From Streptomyces orinoci (lineage in GTDB: Bacteria > Actinomycetota > Actinomycetes > Streptomycetales > Streptomycetaceae): 64,000 nt of DNA. Position numbers and translations under genes: made by a program. Below the pieces are notes generated by a model. That model did no database searches. It saw only the letters and a program-made list of their open reading frames with translations, and was not told where the DNA came from. Every line of letters starts with the position of its first letter. Within the stretch, counting starts at the first letter, position 1. Shown here piece after piece: positions 44,020 through 53,054 of the stretch. The DNA lies in NCBI RefSeq assembly GCF_003121295.1, contig NZ_PHNC01000014.1, positions 35,729 through 99,728 on the forward strand, in the 5' to 3' direction.

Positions 44020-45495
44020 ATGGTCCGGATAGCGGCCGTCCGGCCGAGGGCCCATTGGCCGGCCGATGTGGTGGCCCGGCCCTGGCACTCGGCCGCGGCG
44101 GTGAGCGCCTTCTGCCGGCGGCGCGGCTTTCTGGCCCGTCCCGGCCAGGTGGTGGCCGAGCCCTCGGCCGACGGCCGCTCGGTCACCCTCAACATCGGCC
44201 TGGGACCGGCCGGTTCGGCGACCATGGCCGCCTTCCGCGCGGCGGCCGCCGCCGCGGTCCGCAACGCCGGCCCGGCCCGCACCCTCCGGCTGGACCTGGC
44301 GCTGGCGGACGACAGCGCGCTGCCCGCCGCCGACCGGGCCCGGGCGGTGACCGAGGGCGCCGCGCTGGCCGCCTACCGCTATGACGCCCACCGCTCCGGC
44401 CGGACGCCGGGCCCGCTGACCGAGCTGGCCGTGGTCACCGACCAGGACGCCGCCGTCGCCGAGGCCCTGGCCGTCTGCGCGGGCACCTGCCTGGCCAGGG
44501 ACCTGGTCAACTGCCCGGCCGGCGAACTCGGCCCGGAGGAGTTCGCCCACCGGATCCGGGCCCTGGCCGGGGAACGGGGCCTGGAGTGCACCGTCCATGA
44601 GGAGGCCGGCCTGACCCGGCTGGGCCTCGGCGGACTGCTGGCCGTCGGCGCCGGCTCGGCACGCCCGCCCCGGCTGGTGGAAGTGGACTACCGGCCCCCG
44701 GACGCCACCGGGCCGGTGATCGGGCTGATCGGCAAGGGCATCACCTTCGACTCCGGCGGACTGTGCCTCAAACCGGCCGCCGCGATGCGTTCGATGAAGG
44801 CCGACATGGGCGGGGCGGCGGCGGTGGCCGGTGCCCTGGCCGCCCTGCCCCGGCTGGGGCTGCCGCTACGGGTGCGCGGCTATCTGCCGCTGGCCGAGAA
44901 CATGCCCGGCGGCCGGGCGCTGCGGGTGGGGGACGTGGTGCGCCAGGCCGACGGCACCACCACCGAGATCGTGGACACCGACAACGAGGGCCGGGTGGTG
45001 CTGGCCGATGTGCTGGCCCATGCCTGCCGCCCCGGCCCCGGCCGTTGCACCGTGCTGATCGATGTGGCCACGCTGACCGCCGCGGTCTCCCATGCCCTGG
45101 GCACCCGGGCCGGGGCACTGTTCACCGATGACGAGGCCCTGGCCGCCCTGGTGCTGGGCGCGGCGCGGCGGGCGGGGGAGACGCTGTGCCGGCTGCCCCT
45201 GCTGGCGGGCGAGTCACGGTGGCTCCGCTCGGCGGTGGCCGACCGGGCCAATGGCTCCCACCGCCCCGGTGACGCGGTCCAAGCCGCCCTGTTTCTACGG
45301 GAGTTCGTGGCCAAGGGAACGCCCTGGGCACATCTGGACATTTCCTCGGCCGCCTTCAATGAGGAGGGCCCCTATGACGAGACGCCCTGCGGCGGAACCG
45401 GGTTCGGGGTGCGCACGCTGGCCGAGACGCTGCGACTTCTGGCCCCGGAGCCGGGACCAACCGGTGCGAAACCAACCGGTGGCGGATCGGGTTAG
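44020..45495 (+). CDS. botP: BotP-like M17 leucyl aminopeptidase
   Basis: 491 residues. The metal site is visible as GKGITFDSGGLCLKP near 240, MKADMGGAAAVAGAL, and the signature region VDTDNEGRVVLADVLA near 315 (NTDAEGR pattern). The C-terminus ends GGTGFGVRTLAETLR. In the bottromycin pathway this zinc aminopeptidase removes the initiator Met and exposes Gly1 for macroamidine formation. Close coupling to botR argues it belongs to the cluster. Confidence 0.92.
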   Translation: MVRIAAVRPRAHWPADVVARPWHSAAAVSAFCRRRGFLARPGQVVAEPSADGRSVTLNIGLGPAGSATMAAFRAAAAAAVRNAGPARTLRLDLALADDSALPAADRARAVTEGAALAAYRYDAHRSGRTPGPLTELAVVTDQDAAVAEALAVCAGTCLARDLVNCPAGELGPEEFAHRIRALAGERGLECTVHEEAGLTRLGLGGLLAVGAGSARPPRLVEVDYRPPDATGPVIGLIGKGITFDSGGLCLKPAAAMRSMKADMGGAAAVAGALAALPRLGLPLRVRGYLPLAENMPGGRALRVGDVVRQADGTTTEIVDTDNEGRVVLADVLAHACRPGPGRCTVLIDVATLTAAVSHALGTRAGALFTDDEALAALVLGAARRAGETLCRLPLLAGESRWLRSAVADRANGSHRPGDAVQAALFLREFVAKGTPWAHLDISSAAFNEEGPYDETPCGGTGFGVRTLAETLRLLAPEPGPTGAKPTGGGSG

Positions 45496-45503
45496 AGCAC
45501 GGC

Positions 45504-46838
45504 GTGAGCGGTTCTGATGCGGAGTTCGGTTCGGCGGCGTCGGCGGACGACCGGCTGGATGGGAAGAAGATGAGCGAGGCACAAGGGCGGCCATCGCACC
45601 TGGACGAGCAACCCGAGGGGCGCGCACCGGCCGGTCCGCGCCCCAGGATCGGCAGGCCGTTCTGGCTGCTGTGGACCGCCGCCACGCTGTCCACCCTGGG
45701 AGACGGCATCCGCTATGTGGCCTTCCCGCTGCTCGCCGCCCGGGTCACCAGGGACCCGGAGGCGGTCTCCCTGGTGTTTGTGGCCGGATATCTGCCCTGG
45801 CCGCTGTTCGGGCTGCCGGCCGGCGCGGTGGCCGACCGGGTGGACCGCCGGCGGCTGATGTGGACCGTGGACCTGGCCCGGGGTGTGCTCACCGGCGGCT
45901 TCGCCTTCCTGCTGACCCTCCAGGACGCCCCGGTGGCGGCCCTGGCGGCGGTCTCCTTCAGCCTGGGAGTGGCCGAGACCTTCTTCGAGAACGCGGCCGG
46001 CGCCATCATCCCCATGCTGGTGCAGAAGGAGGCGCTGGAGCGCGCCAACGCCTGGCTGTACTCGGCCCAGACGGTGATGGCCACCCTGGTGGGGGCGCCC
46101 GTGGGGGCGGCGCTGTTCGGCCTGGCGCACGCCGCCCCGGTCGCCGCCGACGCGGCGAGCTTCCTGGTGGCCACCGCGCTGATCTTTGCGCTGCGCGGCT
46201 CCTTCGGGGTACGAGCCAAGGCCGCGCCCACCACCGTGCGGCAGGACATCGCCGAGGGACTGCGCTGGCTGTGGCGTCACCGGCTGCTGCGCACCCTGTG
46301 CGCAATGGTCGCGGTGACCAATGGCACCCTGGCCGCCGCCGAGGCCGTACTGGTCCTCTACGCCCTCCAGGTGCTGCACCTGGGCGGCATCGGCTACGGC
46401 CTGATGCTCGCCGCGCTGGCCGGCGGCGGAATCCTGGGCTCCGCCCTGGCGCCGCGGGCGCGCCGCCGCCTGGGTGTGCGGATCCCGCTGATCGGCTCCA
46501 TGGTGGCGCAGGCGGCGGGGTTCATCTGCGCCGGGCTGACCTCCTCGGTACCCGTGGCCGTGGGGGTCCTCGCCCTGGTCGGCGCGGGGGGTGCGGTGTG
46601 GAACGTACTGGCCGCCTCGCTGCGCCAGCGGCTGGTCCCGGCGGACATGCTGGGCCGGGTGACCAGCAGTTACCGCACCGTCGCCCTGGCCGCCATGCCG
46701 GTGGGCGCCGCCCTGGCCGGAGTGCTGGCCGACGCCTTCGGCCTGCACGCCCCCTTCCTGCTCAGCGGTGTCCTGCTGGCACTGGCCACCGCGGTGGCCT
46801 GGCCCTGGGTGCGCAGCCCGCGGCTGGCGGAGGAGTGA
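45504..46838 (+). CDS. botT: MFS exporter BotT
   Basis: 444 residues, 12 predicted helices after a hydrophilic head, EntS/MFS_3-like (GDGIRYVAFPLLAARVT ... FGLPAGAVADRVDRRRLMW). In characterised clusters BotT gives bottromycin resistance by export. The GTG at 45504 is used here; an ATG at 45570 with GGGAAG closer to the membrane part is possible. It is last in the cluster, 8 bp after botP. Confidence 0.85.
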   Translation: MSGSDAEFGSAASADDRLDGKKMSEAQGRPSHLDEQPEGRAPAGPRPRIGRPFWLLWTAATLSTLGDGIRYVAFPLLAARVTRDPEAVSLVFVAGYLPWPLFGLPAGAVADRVDRRRLMWTVDLARGVLTGGFAFLLTLQDAPVAALAAVSFSLGVAETFFENAAGAIIPMLVQKEALERANAWLYSAQTVMATLVGAPVGAALFGLAHAAPVAADAASFLVATALIFALRGSFGVRAKAAPTTVRQDIAEGLRWLWRHRLLRTLCAMVAVTNGTLAAAEAVLVLYALQVLHLGGIGYGLMLAALAGGGILGSALAPRARRRLGVRIPLIGSMVAQAAGFICAGLTSSVPVAVGVLALVGAGGAVWNVLAASLRQRLVPADMLGRVTSSYRTVALAAMPVGAALAGVLADAFGLHAPFLLSGVLLALATAVAWPWVRSPRLAEE

Positions 46839-46912
46839 GCGGTACCGCCTGCCGGGCCCAAAACGCATGGGGTTAGCATGTGAGCGCCGCCTAGCTCGAA
46901 AGAGATGCACCT

Positions 46913-48358
46913 GTGACTGTCAACGAGGACACGTTCACCAACTGGAAGAACCGCGAGGAGATCGCGGAGTCGATGATCCCGATCATCGGGAAGCTGCACC
47001 GGGAGCGAGACGTCACCGTCCTGCTCCACAGCCGCTCCCTGGTGAACAAGTCGGTGGTCAGCATCCTCAAGACCCACCGCTTCGCCCGGCAGATCGCCGG
47101 TGAGGAGCTCTCGGTCACCGAGACGATGCCCTTCCTCCAGGCCCTCACCGCACTCGACCTGGGCCCGTCCCAGATCGACATCGGCATGCTCGCCGCCATG
47201 TACAAGGCCGACGACCGCGGCCTGCCGGTGGCGGAGTTCACCGCCGCGGCCGTGGCCGGCGCCACGGGTGCCAACAAGATCGAGCGCTGTGCGCCGCGCG
47301 ATGTCGTCCTCTACGGATTCGGCCGGATCGGCCGCCTGCTGGCCCGGCTGCTCATAGAGAAGGCCGGGTCCGGCAACGGCCTGCGGCTCCGCGCCATCGT
47401 GGTCCGCCAGGGCAAGGGCCAGGACCTGGTCAAGCGCGCCTCCCTGCTGCGCCGTGACTCCATCCACGGTCAGTTCCAGGGCACCATCACCGTGGACGAG
47501 GCCAACAACAAGATCATCGCCAATGGCAACGAGATCACGGTGATCTACTCCGACGACCCCACCTCGGTGGACTACACGGAGTACGGGATCAAGGACGCCA
47601 TCCTTATCGACAACACCGGCAAGTGGCGCGACCGCGAGGGCCTGTCCCAGCACCTGCGCCCCGGCATCGCCAAGGTCGTACTGACCGCGCCGGGCAAGGG
47701 CGACGTCCCCAATGTCGTCCATGGCGTCAACCACGACATGATCAAGCCGGACGAGACGGTCATCTCCTGCGCGTCCTGCACCACCAATGCCATCGTCCCG
47801 CCGCTGAAGGCGATGGCGGACGAGTACGGCGTACTGCGCGGCCATGTGGAGACCGTCCACTCGTTCACCAACGACCAGAATCTGCTGGACAATTACCACA
47901 GCTCCGACCGTCGCGGCCGCTCCGCGCCGCTGAACATGGTCATCACCGAGACCGGCGCCGCCTCCGCCGTCGCCAAGGCGCTGCCCGACCTCAAGGCGCC
48001 CATCACCGGCAGCTCCATCCGGGTGCCGGTGCCGGATGTCTCCATTGCCATCCTCAGCCTGCGGCTCGGTCGCGAGACCACCCGCGAGGAGGTCCTGGAC
48101 TATCTGCGCAATGTCTCGCTGACCTCGCCGCTCAAGCGCCAGATCGACTTCATCAGCGCCCCCGACGCGGTCTCCAGCGACTTCATCGGCTCCCGCCACG
48201 CCTCGATCGTGGACGCCGGGGCCACCAAGGTGGACGGCGACAACGCCATCCTCTACCTCTGGTACGACAACGAGTTCGGCTACTCCTGCCAGGTCATCCG
48301 GGTCGTCCAGCATGTCTCCGGGGTGGAGTACCCGACCTTCCCGGTGCCGGTGGCCTGA
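46913..48358 (+). CDS. gap: Glyceraldehyde-3-phosphate dehydrogenase, long form
   Basis: 481 residues. Residues from about 130 form the usual enzyme, with NAD-binding VVLYGFGRIGRLLARLL and the catalytic Cys in SCASCTTNAIVPPLKAM near 285, WYDNEFGYS near the end. The extra 125-residue helical head (NWKNREEIAESMIPIIGKLHRERDV) is typical of the second GAPDH of Streptomyces and corynebacteria, thought to serve gluconeogenesis. GTG start. It marks the end of the bottromycin cluster. Confidence 0.93.
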   Translation: MTVNEDTFTNWKNREEIAESMIPIIGKLHRERDVTVLLHSRSLVNKSVVSILKTHRFARQIAGEELSVTETMPFLQALTALDLGPSQIDIGMLAAMYKADDRGLPVAEFTAAAVAGATGANKIERCAPRDVVLYGFGRIGRLLARLLIEKAGSGNGLRLRAIVVRQGKGQDLVKRASLLRRDSIHGQFQGTITVDEANNKIIANGNEITVIYSDDPTSVDYTEYGIKDAILIDNTGKWRDREGLSQHLRPGIAKVVLTAPGKGDVPNVVHGVNHDMIKPDETVISCASCTTNAIVPPLKAMADEYGVLRGHVETVHSFTNDQNLLDNYHSSDRRGRSAPLNMVITETGAASAVAKALPDLKAPITGSSIRVPVPDVSIAILSLRLGRETTREEVLDYLRNVSLTSPLKRQIDFISAPDAVSSDFIGSRHASIVDAGATKVDGDNAILYLWYDNEFGYSCQVIRVVQHVSGVEYPTFPVPVA

Positions 48359-48483
48359 TCCCGGCCTCCCCGGTGGCGGGGCGGCGGCCGCCCGCCCTCC
48401 CGCCGCCGGCGGCGCTCCCCGCGGCCCGGCGGTATAACGGGAGGTAAGGGCCCCATCCGCCGCTCCGTATGGGAGGGGGCGCG

Positions 48484-50343
48484 ATGAAACACGAGCTCAC
48501 CGCCCCGCCGCCGGCCGCCGCCGGCTATCTGCCCATCGAGGACCACGGGATCATCGGCGATCTGCACACCGTGGCCCTGGTGGGCGTGGACGGCACCATC
48601 GACTGGTGCTGTCTGCCCCGCTTCGACTCGCCCTCGGTGTTCGGCGGGCTGCTGGACGCCCGTCGCGGCGGGTCCTTCTCGGTCTCGGTACGGGATGTCG
48701 AGCGCACCAAGCAGATGTATATGCCCGACTCCAATGTGCTGCTGACCCGCTTCCTGGCCGAACACGCGGTGGCCGAGCTCTATGACTTCATGGTCCCCGA
48801 CCACCCGGCCTCCGCCGCCGGAGCCGCCCGGCAGATCATCCGCCAGATGCGGGTGCTGCGCGGACGGGCCACGGTGGACGTACGCTGCCGCCCCGCCTTC
48901 GACTACGGGCGCACCCCGCATACGGTGACCGTACTGCCGGACGCCGGCGCCCTGTTCGGCAGTACGGCCGGCTCGCTGGCGCTGCGCTCCTCGGTGCCGC
49001 TGAGCACGGACGGCGAGGCGGCCGCTGCCACCGTCACCCTGGAACCCGGGCAGACCCTGGAGCTCTCCGCCCAGTGGGAGGGCGAGCCCGGACGCATTGA
49101 ATTCGGCGAGGCCAACCGGCTGTTGGACCGTACCCTGAGCTACTGGGACGGCTGGCTGCGGCAGTCCAAGTACAGCGGCCGCTACCGCGAGGTGGTCGAA
49201 CGCTCCGCGCTGGTGCTGAAGTTGCTGGTGTACCAGCCCACCGGCGCCCTGGTGGCGGCGCCCACCACCTCGCTGCCGGAGTCCTTCCAGGGCGGCCGCA
49301 ACTGGGACTACCGCTACACCTGGATCCGGGACGCCGCCTTCACCCTCTACGCCCTGATGCGGCTGGGATTCACCGAGGAGGCCGCCGCCTTTATCGACTG
49401 GCTGCACCAGCGCTGTGTGGAGGTCCCGCCCGGCTCCGGACTCCAGGTGCTCTATGGCATCGACGGCCGCTCCGAACTGCCCGAGACGGTGCTGGAGCAT
49501 CTGGAGGGCTACCGGGGCGCCAAACCGGTGCGGGTGGGCAACGCAGCCGTCCTGCAGACCCAACTGGACATCCATGGCGAGCTGATGGACTCGGTGTATC
49601 TGTACAACAAATATGGCGAACCCATCTCCTATGAGCTGTGGGAGGCGCTGACCCGTCAGCTGGAGTGGCTGGAGAAGCACTGGGAGGACCCGGACGACGG
49701 CATCTGGGAGACCCGTGGCGGGCCCCGGCGCTTCACCTACTCCGCCCTGATGACCTGGGTGGCCTTTGAACGGGCCATGCGCATCGCCCGCCACCGGGGC
49801 ATGCCCGCCCCGGTGGAGCGCTGGCGCGACACCGCCGCCGAGGCCTATCACTATGTCCAGGACGCCTGCTGGGTACCGGAGCTGGGCGCCTACACACAGA
49901 GCGCCGACAGCTCCGTACTGGACGCCTCACTGCTGGTCATGCCGCTGGTGAAGTTCGCCGGGCCCAAGGACCCCCGGTTCCTGTCCACGGTGCGCGGCAT
50001 GGAACGGCAACTGGTCAGCGACAGCCTGGTCTACCGCTACCGGAGCGAGGGCTTTGACGGACTGCCCGGCGGGGAGGGCACCTTCAACCTGTGTTCCTTC
50101 TGGTATGTGGAGGCGCTGGCCCGGGCGGGCCGGGTGGGCGAGGCCCGCTATGTCTTCGAGAAGATGATTACGCACGCCAACCACCTGGGGCTCTATGCGG
50201 AGGAGATCGGCCCGGCCGGTGAGTCGCTGGGCAACTTCCCGCAGGCGTTCACCCATCTCGCACTGATCAGCGCCGCCACCAACCTGGACCGGGCGGTCGG
50301 CACCCACCGCGGCCCCATCGCCCGCCGCTGCGGCAGCAGTTGA
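48484..50343 (+). CDS. GH15 glucoamylase/trehalase-family enzyme
   Basis: 619 residues from MKHELTAPPP (GGAGGGGGCG upstream). Starts YLPIEDHGIIGDLHTVALVGVDGTIDWCCLPRFDSPSVFGGLLD, the N-terminal super-beta-sandwich of the family, followed by an (alpha/alpha)6 barrel with GGRNWDYRYTWIRDAAFTLYALMRLGF and the later FNLCSFWYVEALARAGR segment, where catalytic acids lie. No signal peptide, so intracellular; actinobacterial members of this type often hydrolyse trehalose. A TATAAC box at 48433-48438 may be its -10. Confidence 0.9.
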   Translation: MKHELTAPPPAAAGYLPIEDHGIIGDLHTVALVGVDGTIDWCCLPRFDSPSVFGGLLDARRGGSFSVSVRDVERTKQMYMPDSNVLLTRFLAEHAVAELYDFMVPDHPASAAGAARQIIRQMRVLRGRATVDVRCRPAFDYGRTPHTVTVLPDAGALFGSTAGSLALRSSVPLSTDGEAAAATVTLEPGQTLELSAQWEGEPGRIEFGEANRLLDRTLSYWDGWLRQSKYSGRYREVVERSALVLKLLVYQPTGALVAAPTTSLPESFQGGRNWDYRYTWIRDAAFTLYALMRLGFTEEAAAFIDWLHQRCVEVPPGSGLQVLYGIDGRSELPETVLEHLEGYRGAKPVRVGNAAVLQTQLDIHGELMDSVYLYNKYGEPISYELWEALTRQLEWLEKHWEDPDDGIWETRGGPRRFTYSALMTWVAFERAMRIARHRGMPAPVERWRDTAAEAYHYVQDACWVPELGAYTQSADSSVLDASLLVMPLVKFAGPKDPRFLSTVRGMERQLVSDSLVYRYRSEGFDGLPGGEGTFNLCSFWYVEALARAGRVGEARYVFEKMITHANHLGLYAEEIGPAGESLGNFPQAFTHLALISAATNLDRAVGTHRGPIARRCGSS

Positions 50344-50362
50344 GCCCGATGGGCGCCCGCCC

Positions 50363-51553
50363 CTAATCCCGTCCGCACAGCGCGTCGTCCGCCAGTTGGC
50401 GAGCCGCGCCATTGAGCTTGACCAGATCCGGCATGCTCCCCGCGCTGGTGATGGACACCGCCACCGTGCGCCGGCCGTCCGCGGTGACACCGGTGCGGGT
50501 GTACGAGCCCAGGCCGTCCCCCTCGTGGTGCCAGTAACCGCCGCCGCAGGACAGCGGTGTCCAGCGCAGCCCCAGACCGTAGCCGCCGCTGGGCCACTCC
50601 GCCAGGTCCTCGGGATCGTCGGTGCGCACCACCGTGCGCTGCATTTCCGCCAGTTGGGCCTTGGGCAGCAGCCGCCCGGTCAGCAGGGCGCGGAAGAAGG
50701 TGTTCAGATCACCGGTGGTGCTCACCACCCCGGAGTCGGCGGTGTGCTGCACACTGTGCTCGGTGAAGTCCACCGTTCCCGCGGGGGTGTTGACGGTCAC
50801 GGCCGCATGCGGGCCGGGCAGGAACGGGTTGGTGCCCGGCACAAAGGTGTGGCGCAGACCCAGCGGCGCGATGATGCGGTGCTCCACCTGCTCCCGCCAG
50901 CCGAGGCCGCCCGCCTTCTCCGCGATCATCCCGGCCAGCAGATAGTTGGTGTTGGAGTACGCCCAGCGCGGGTGCCGGTGGTCGGGGACGAACAGCGGAG
51001 GGTGCCGCAGCGCCAGCGCCACCCACTGCCCGGCGGGGGTGGCGTCATTGCGGATCTTCTCGAAGTCCCCGGTCTTGGCCTTGGTCACCTCGGGATCCCT
51101 GACGTAGTCGAACAGCCCGCTGGTGTGTTGCAGCAGATCGCGCACGGTGATCCGGGAACCGTCATTGCCATGGCCGCGCACCAGGCCGGGCAGCCATCTC
51201 TCCACCGTGTCGTCCAGGGACAGCCGGCCCTCGGCCGCCAGCTGCAGGACGACGACCGCGACAAAGGTCTTGCTGGTGCTGGCGGTACGGAACTGGGCGT
51301 CCCAGGGCACTCCGGCCCCGGTACGGGAGCGGGCGGTGCCCTTCTCGGTCCGGGTCTCGGCCAGCACCTCCACCGCTCCGCCCGCCGCCCGCACCGCGCG
51401 GACGTCCGCATCCAGAACCCGGCTGTGGCCGCCGTCCGGGCTCCCGGCCGGCCGGGCCTGCGCCACCCCCGAGGCGACCGCGGCCAGGGTCAGGGCCGCC
51501 GCCCCGATCCGGCCGGTCCTCGCCCATCGCCCCGCTCGTCCCTGCGTGCTCAT
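50363..51553 (-). CDS. Secreted serine hydrolase (class C beta-lactamase/DD-peptidase family)
   Basis: 396 residues from MSTQGRAGRW, with signal peptide (IGAAALTLAAVASGVAQA). Catalytic Ser-Lys in TASTSKTFVAVVV near 80, Tyr-Asn in YSNTNYLLAGMI near 190 and a third box around YWHHEGDGLGS near 335. This is the D-alanyl-D-alanine carboxypeptidase/penicillin-binding family; many are peptidases acting on cell wall or peptides. It is the intact relative of the fragment at 30631-31209. Confidence 0.88.
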   Translation of the reverse strand: MSTQGRAGRWARTGRIGAAALTLAAVASGVAQARPAGSPDGGHSRVLDADVRAVRAAGGAVEVLAETRTEKGTARSRTGAGVPWDAQFRTASTSKTFVAVVVLQLAAEGRLSLDDTVERWLPGLVRGHGNDGSRITVRDLLQHTSGLFDYVRDPEVTKAKTGDFEKIRNDATPAGQWVALALRHPPLFVPDHRHPRWAYSNTNYLLAGMIAEKAGGLGWREQVEHRIIAPLGLRHTFVPGTNPFLPGPHAAVTVNTPAGTVDFTEHSVQHTADSGVVSTTGDLNTFFRALLTGRLLPKAQLAEMQRTVVRTDDPEDLAEWPSGGYGLGLRWTPLSCGGGYWHHEGDGLGSYTRTGVTADGRRTVAVSITSAGSMPDLVKLNGAARQLADDALCGRD

Positions 51554-51685
51554 CGTCTCTCCCCTGGCTTGTGCCCGATGCGGCGGGATCCGTCCCCGCG
51601 GCCAAGAGCCAATCACCGCCGGGAGCTTGGAACCATGGGCCCAGGGCCACCTCAGCATGGTGGTGACAGCACCACCATGGAGTCC

Positions 51686-51708
51686 TTGGCAAGCGGTATC
51701 TTTGCCAA
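51686..51708. promoter_or_regulatory. Inverted repeat between divergent serine hydrolase and monooxygenase
   Basis: TTGGCAA (51686-51692), nine-bp centre, TTGCCAA (51702-51708), perfect arms. It lies 55 bp before the monooxygenase ATG in AT-richer sequence and could be a TetR- or MarR-type operator; no regulator gene is adjacent. Confidence 0.5.
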
Positions 51709-51762
51709 TGCATTACCAAACGCACCGCCAATTCCCTGGAAATGAAAGACCGGTGACCAGCC

Positions 51763-52941
51763 ATGGACGCCAACGCCACCACCCAGCCCGCCCCATCAGC
51801 GGCCGCCCCCGGTCTCGGCGCGGCCATCGCCAGGGCCGCCGCCCTGGCCCGGCCCGCCGCGGCGGCCGCCGATGCCCGGGCGCGGCTGGACGCGGCCGTG
51901 GTGGCAGCCGTCACCGAGGCCGGATTCGCCCGGCACTTCGTCCCCCGCCGCTGGGGCGGCACCGAAGGCACCTTCACCGAACTCCTCGATGCCGCGGCCC
52001 AGTTGGGCGAGAGCTGCCCGTCCACCGCCTGGTGCGCCACCCTCTGGGCCTGGCACGGCAGATTCGCCGCCGTACTGCCCGAGCGGGGACAGCGTGAACT
52101 ATGGGCCCGGGGCCCCGACACCCGGATAGCGGCCACCGTGGTGCCCCCGGCCGGCCAGGCCGGGAAAGTGCCCGGAGGCTGGCGGGTGACCGGCCGCTGG
52201 CGGTTCGCCAGCGGAGTGGATCACGCCGACTGGCTGCTGGTCAGCACCCCCGACCCGCGCGGGGCCCAGCACGGCCCCCTGGTGCTGGCCCTGCCACGCC
52301 AGCAGGCCAGGATTGCCGCCCCCTGGAACGGCGTGGGGCTGCGCGGCACCGGCAGCCATGACATCGCCCTGGACGGAGCCGAGGTGCCCGAGCACCGGGC
52401 CTTCTCACTGCCCCTGCTGCTGCGCGGCGATATGCGCCCCGGCCGGGCCCGCTGCCATGCGGTGCCCCCGGAGCTGGCCGCCGGGCAGCTGATGTGCGCC
52501 CCGGCGCTGGGCGCCGCCCGCCGGGCGCTGGCGGTGTGGACCGGCCAGGCCACGGCCAGGGCGGCCGAGGGCCCGGCCGCCCTGGCCATGCCCATATGGG
52601 AGGCACTGGCCCGCGCCACCGCCGAGCTGGACGCGGCCGCACTGCTGCTGCGCCAGGGCACCCGCCGCGCCGACCGGGAGACGGTGGTCACCCCCGAGCT
52701 CACCGCCCGTGCCCGCTGCGAGGCCGCCCTGGCCGCCGAGATGATCACCACCGCGGTGGAGCGGCTGTTCAGAACGGGCGGCACCCATGCCGGCGACGCC
52801 TCCGGTGAACTCCAGCGCGCCTGGCGGGATGTGCACACCGCCACCGCGCACGCGGCCCTGCGGCTGGGGCCCGCCGCCCAGGACTATGGGCTTGCGGTCG
52901 CCGGGCGCGCCAAGGCGGCGGGAGAACCGGCCATGGGCTGA
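51763..52941 (+). CDS. Acyl-CoA-dehydrogenase-fold flavin monooxygenase (HpaB/DszC-like)
   Basis: 392 residues. Starts with helices of the acyl-CoA dehydrogenase fold (AAVVAAVTEAGFARHFVPRRWGG), middle beta domain with GGWRVTGRWRFASGVDHADWLLVSTPD and GVGLRGTGSHDIALDGAEVPEH, and the C-terminal helical bundle with RLFRTGGTHAGDASGELQRAWRDVHTATAHAALRLGPAAQDYG. The pattern is that of two-component flavin monooxygenases, which need reduced FMN/FAD from a reductase; none is adjacent. Substrate unknown. Confidence 0.82.
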   Translation: MDANATTQPAPSAAAPGLGAAIARAAALARPAAAAADARARLDAAVVAAVTEAGFARHFVPRRWGGTEGTFTELLDAAAQLGESCPSTAWCATLWAWHGRFAAVLPERGQRELWARGPDTRIAATVVPPAGQAGKVPGGWRVTGRWRFASGVDHADWLLVSTPDPRGAQHGPLVLALPRQQARIAAPWNGVGLRGTGSHDIALDGAEVPEHRAFSLPLLLRGDMRPGRARCHAVPPELAAGQLMCAPALGAARRALAVWTGQATARAAEGPAALAMPIWEALARATAELDAAALLLRQGTRRADRETVVTPELTARARCEAALAAEMITTAVERLFRTGGTHAGDASGELQRAWRDVHTATAHAALRLGPAAQDYGLAVAGRAKAAGEPAMG

Positions 52942-53054
52942 CGTGCGTTGACGGCCGGTGGGCGGGGTAGCAGGCGGGGGGTGACAGCCACTGATCGAGT
53001 GATTCGCCCCAGGCGCGGGCACGGGCCGGGCGATCCAGGGAAAGGGGAACAACC

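Noticed and set aside
48401..48414. CGCCGCCGGCGGCG palindrome after gap as a terminator
   Set aside because: No loop is possible in a perfect 14-bp palindrome of this kind, and such GC strings are frequent by chance here.
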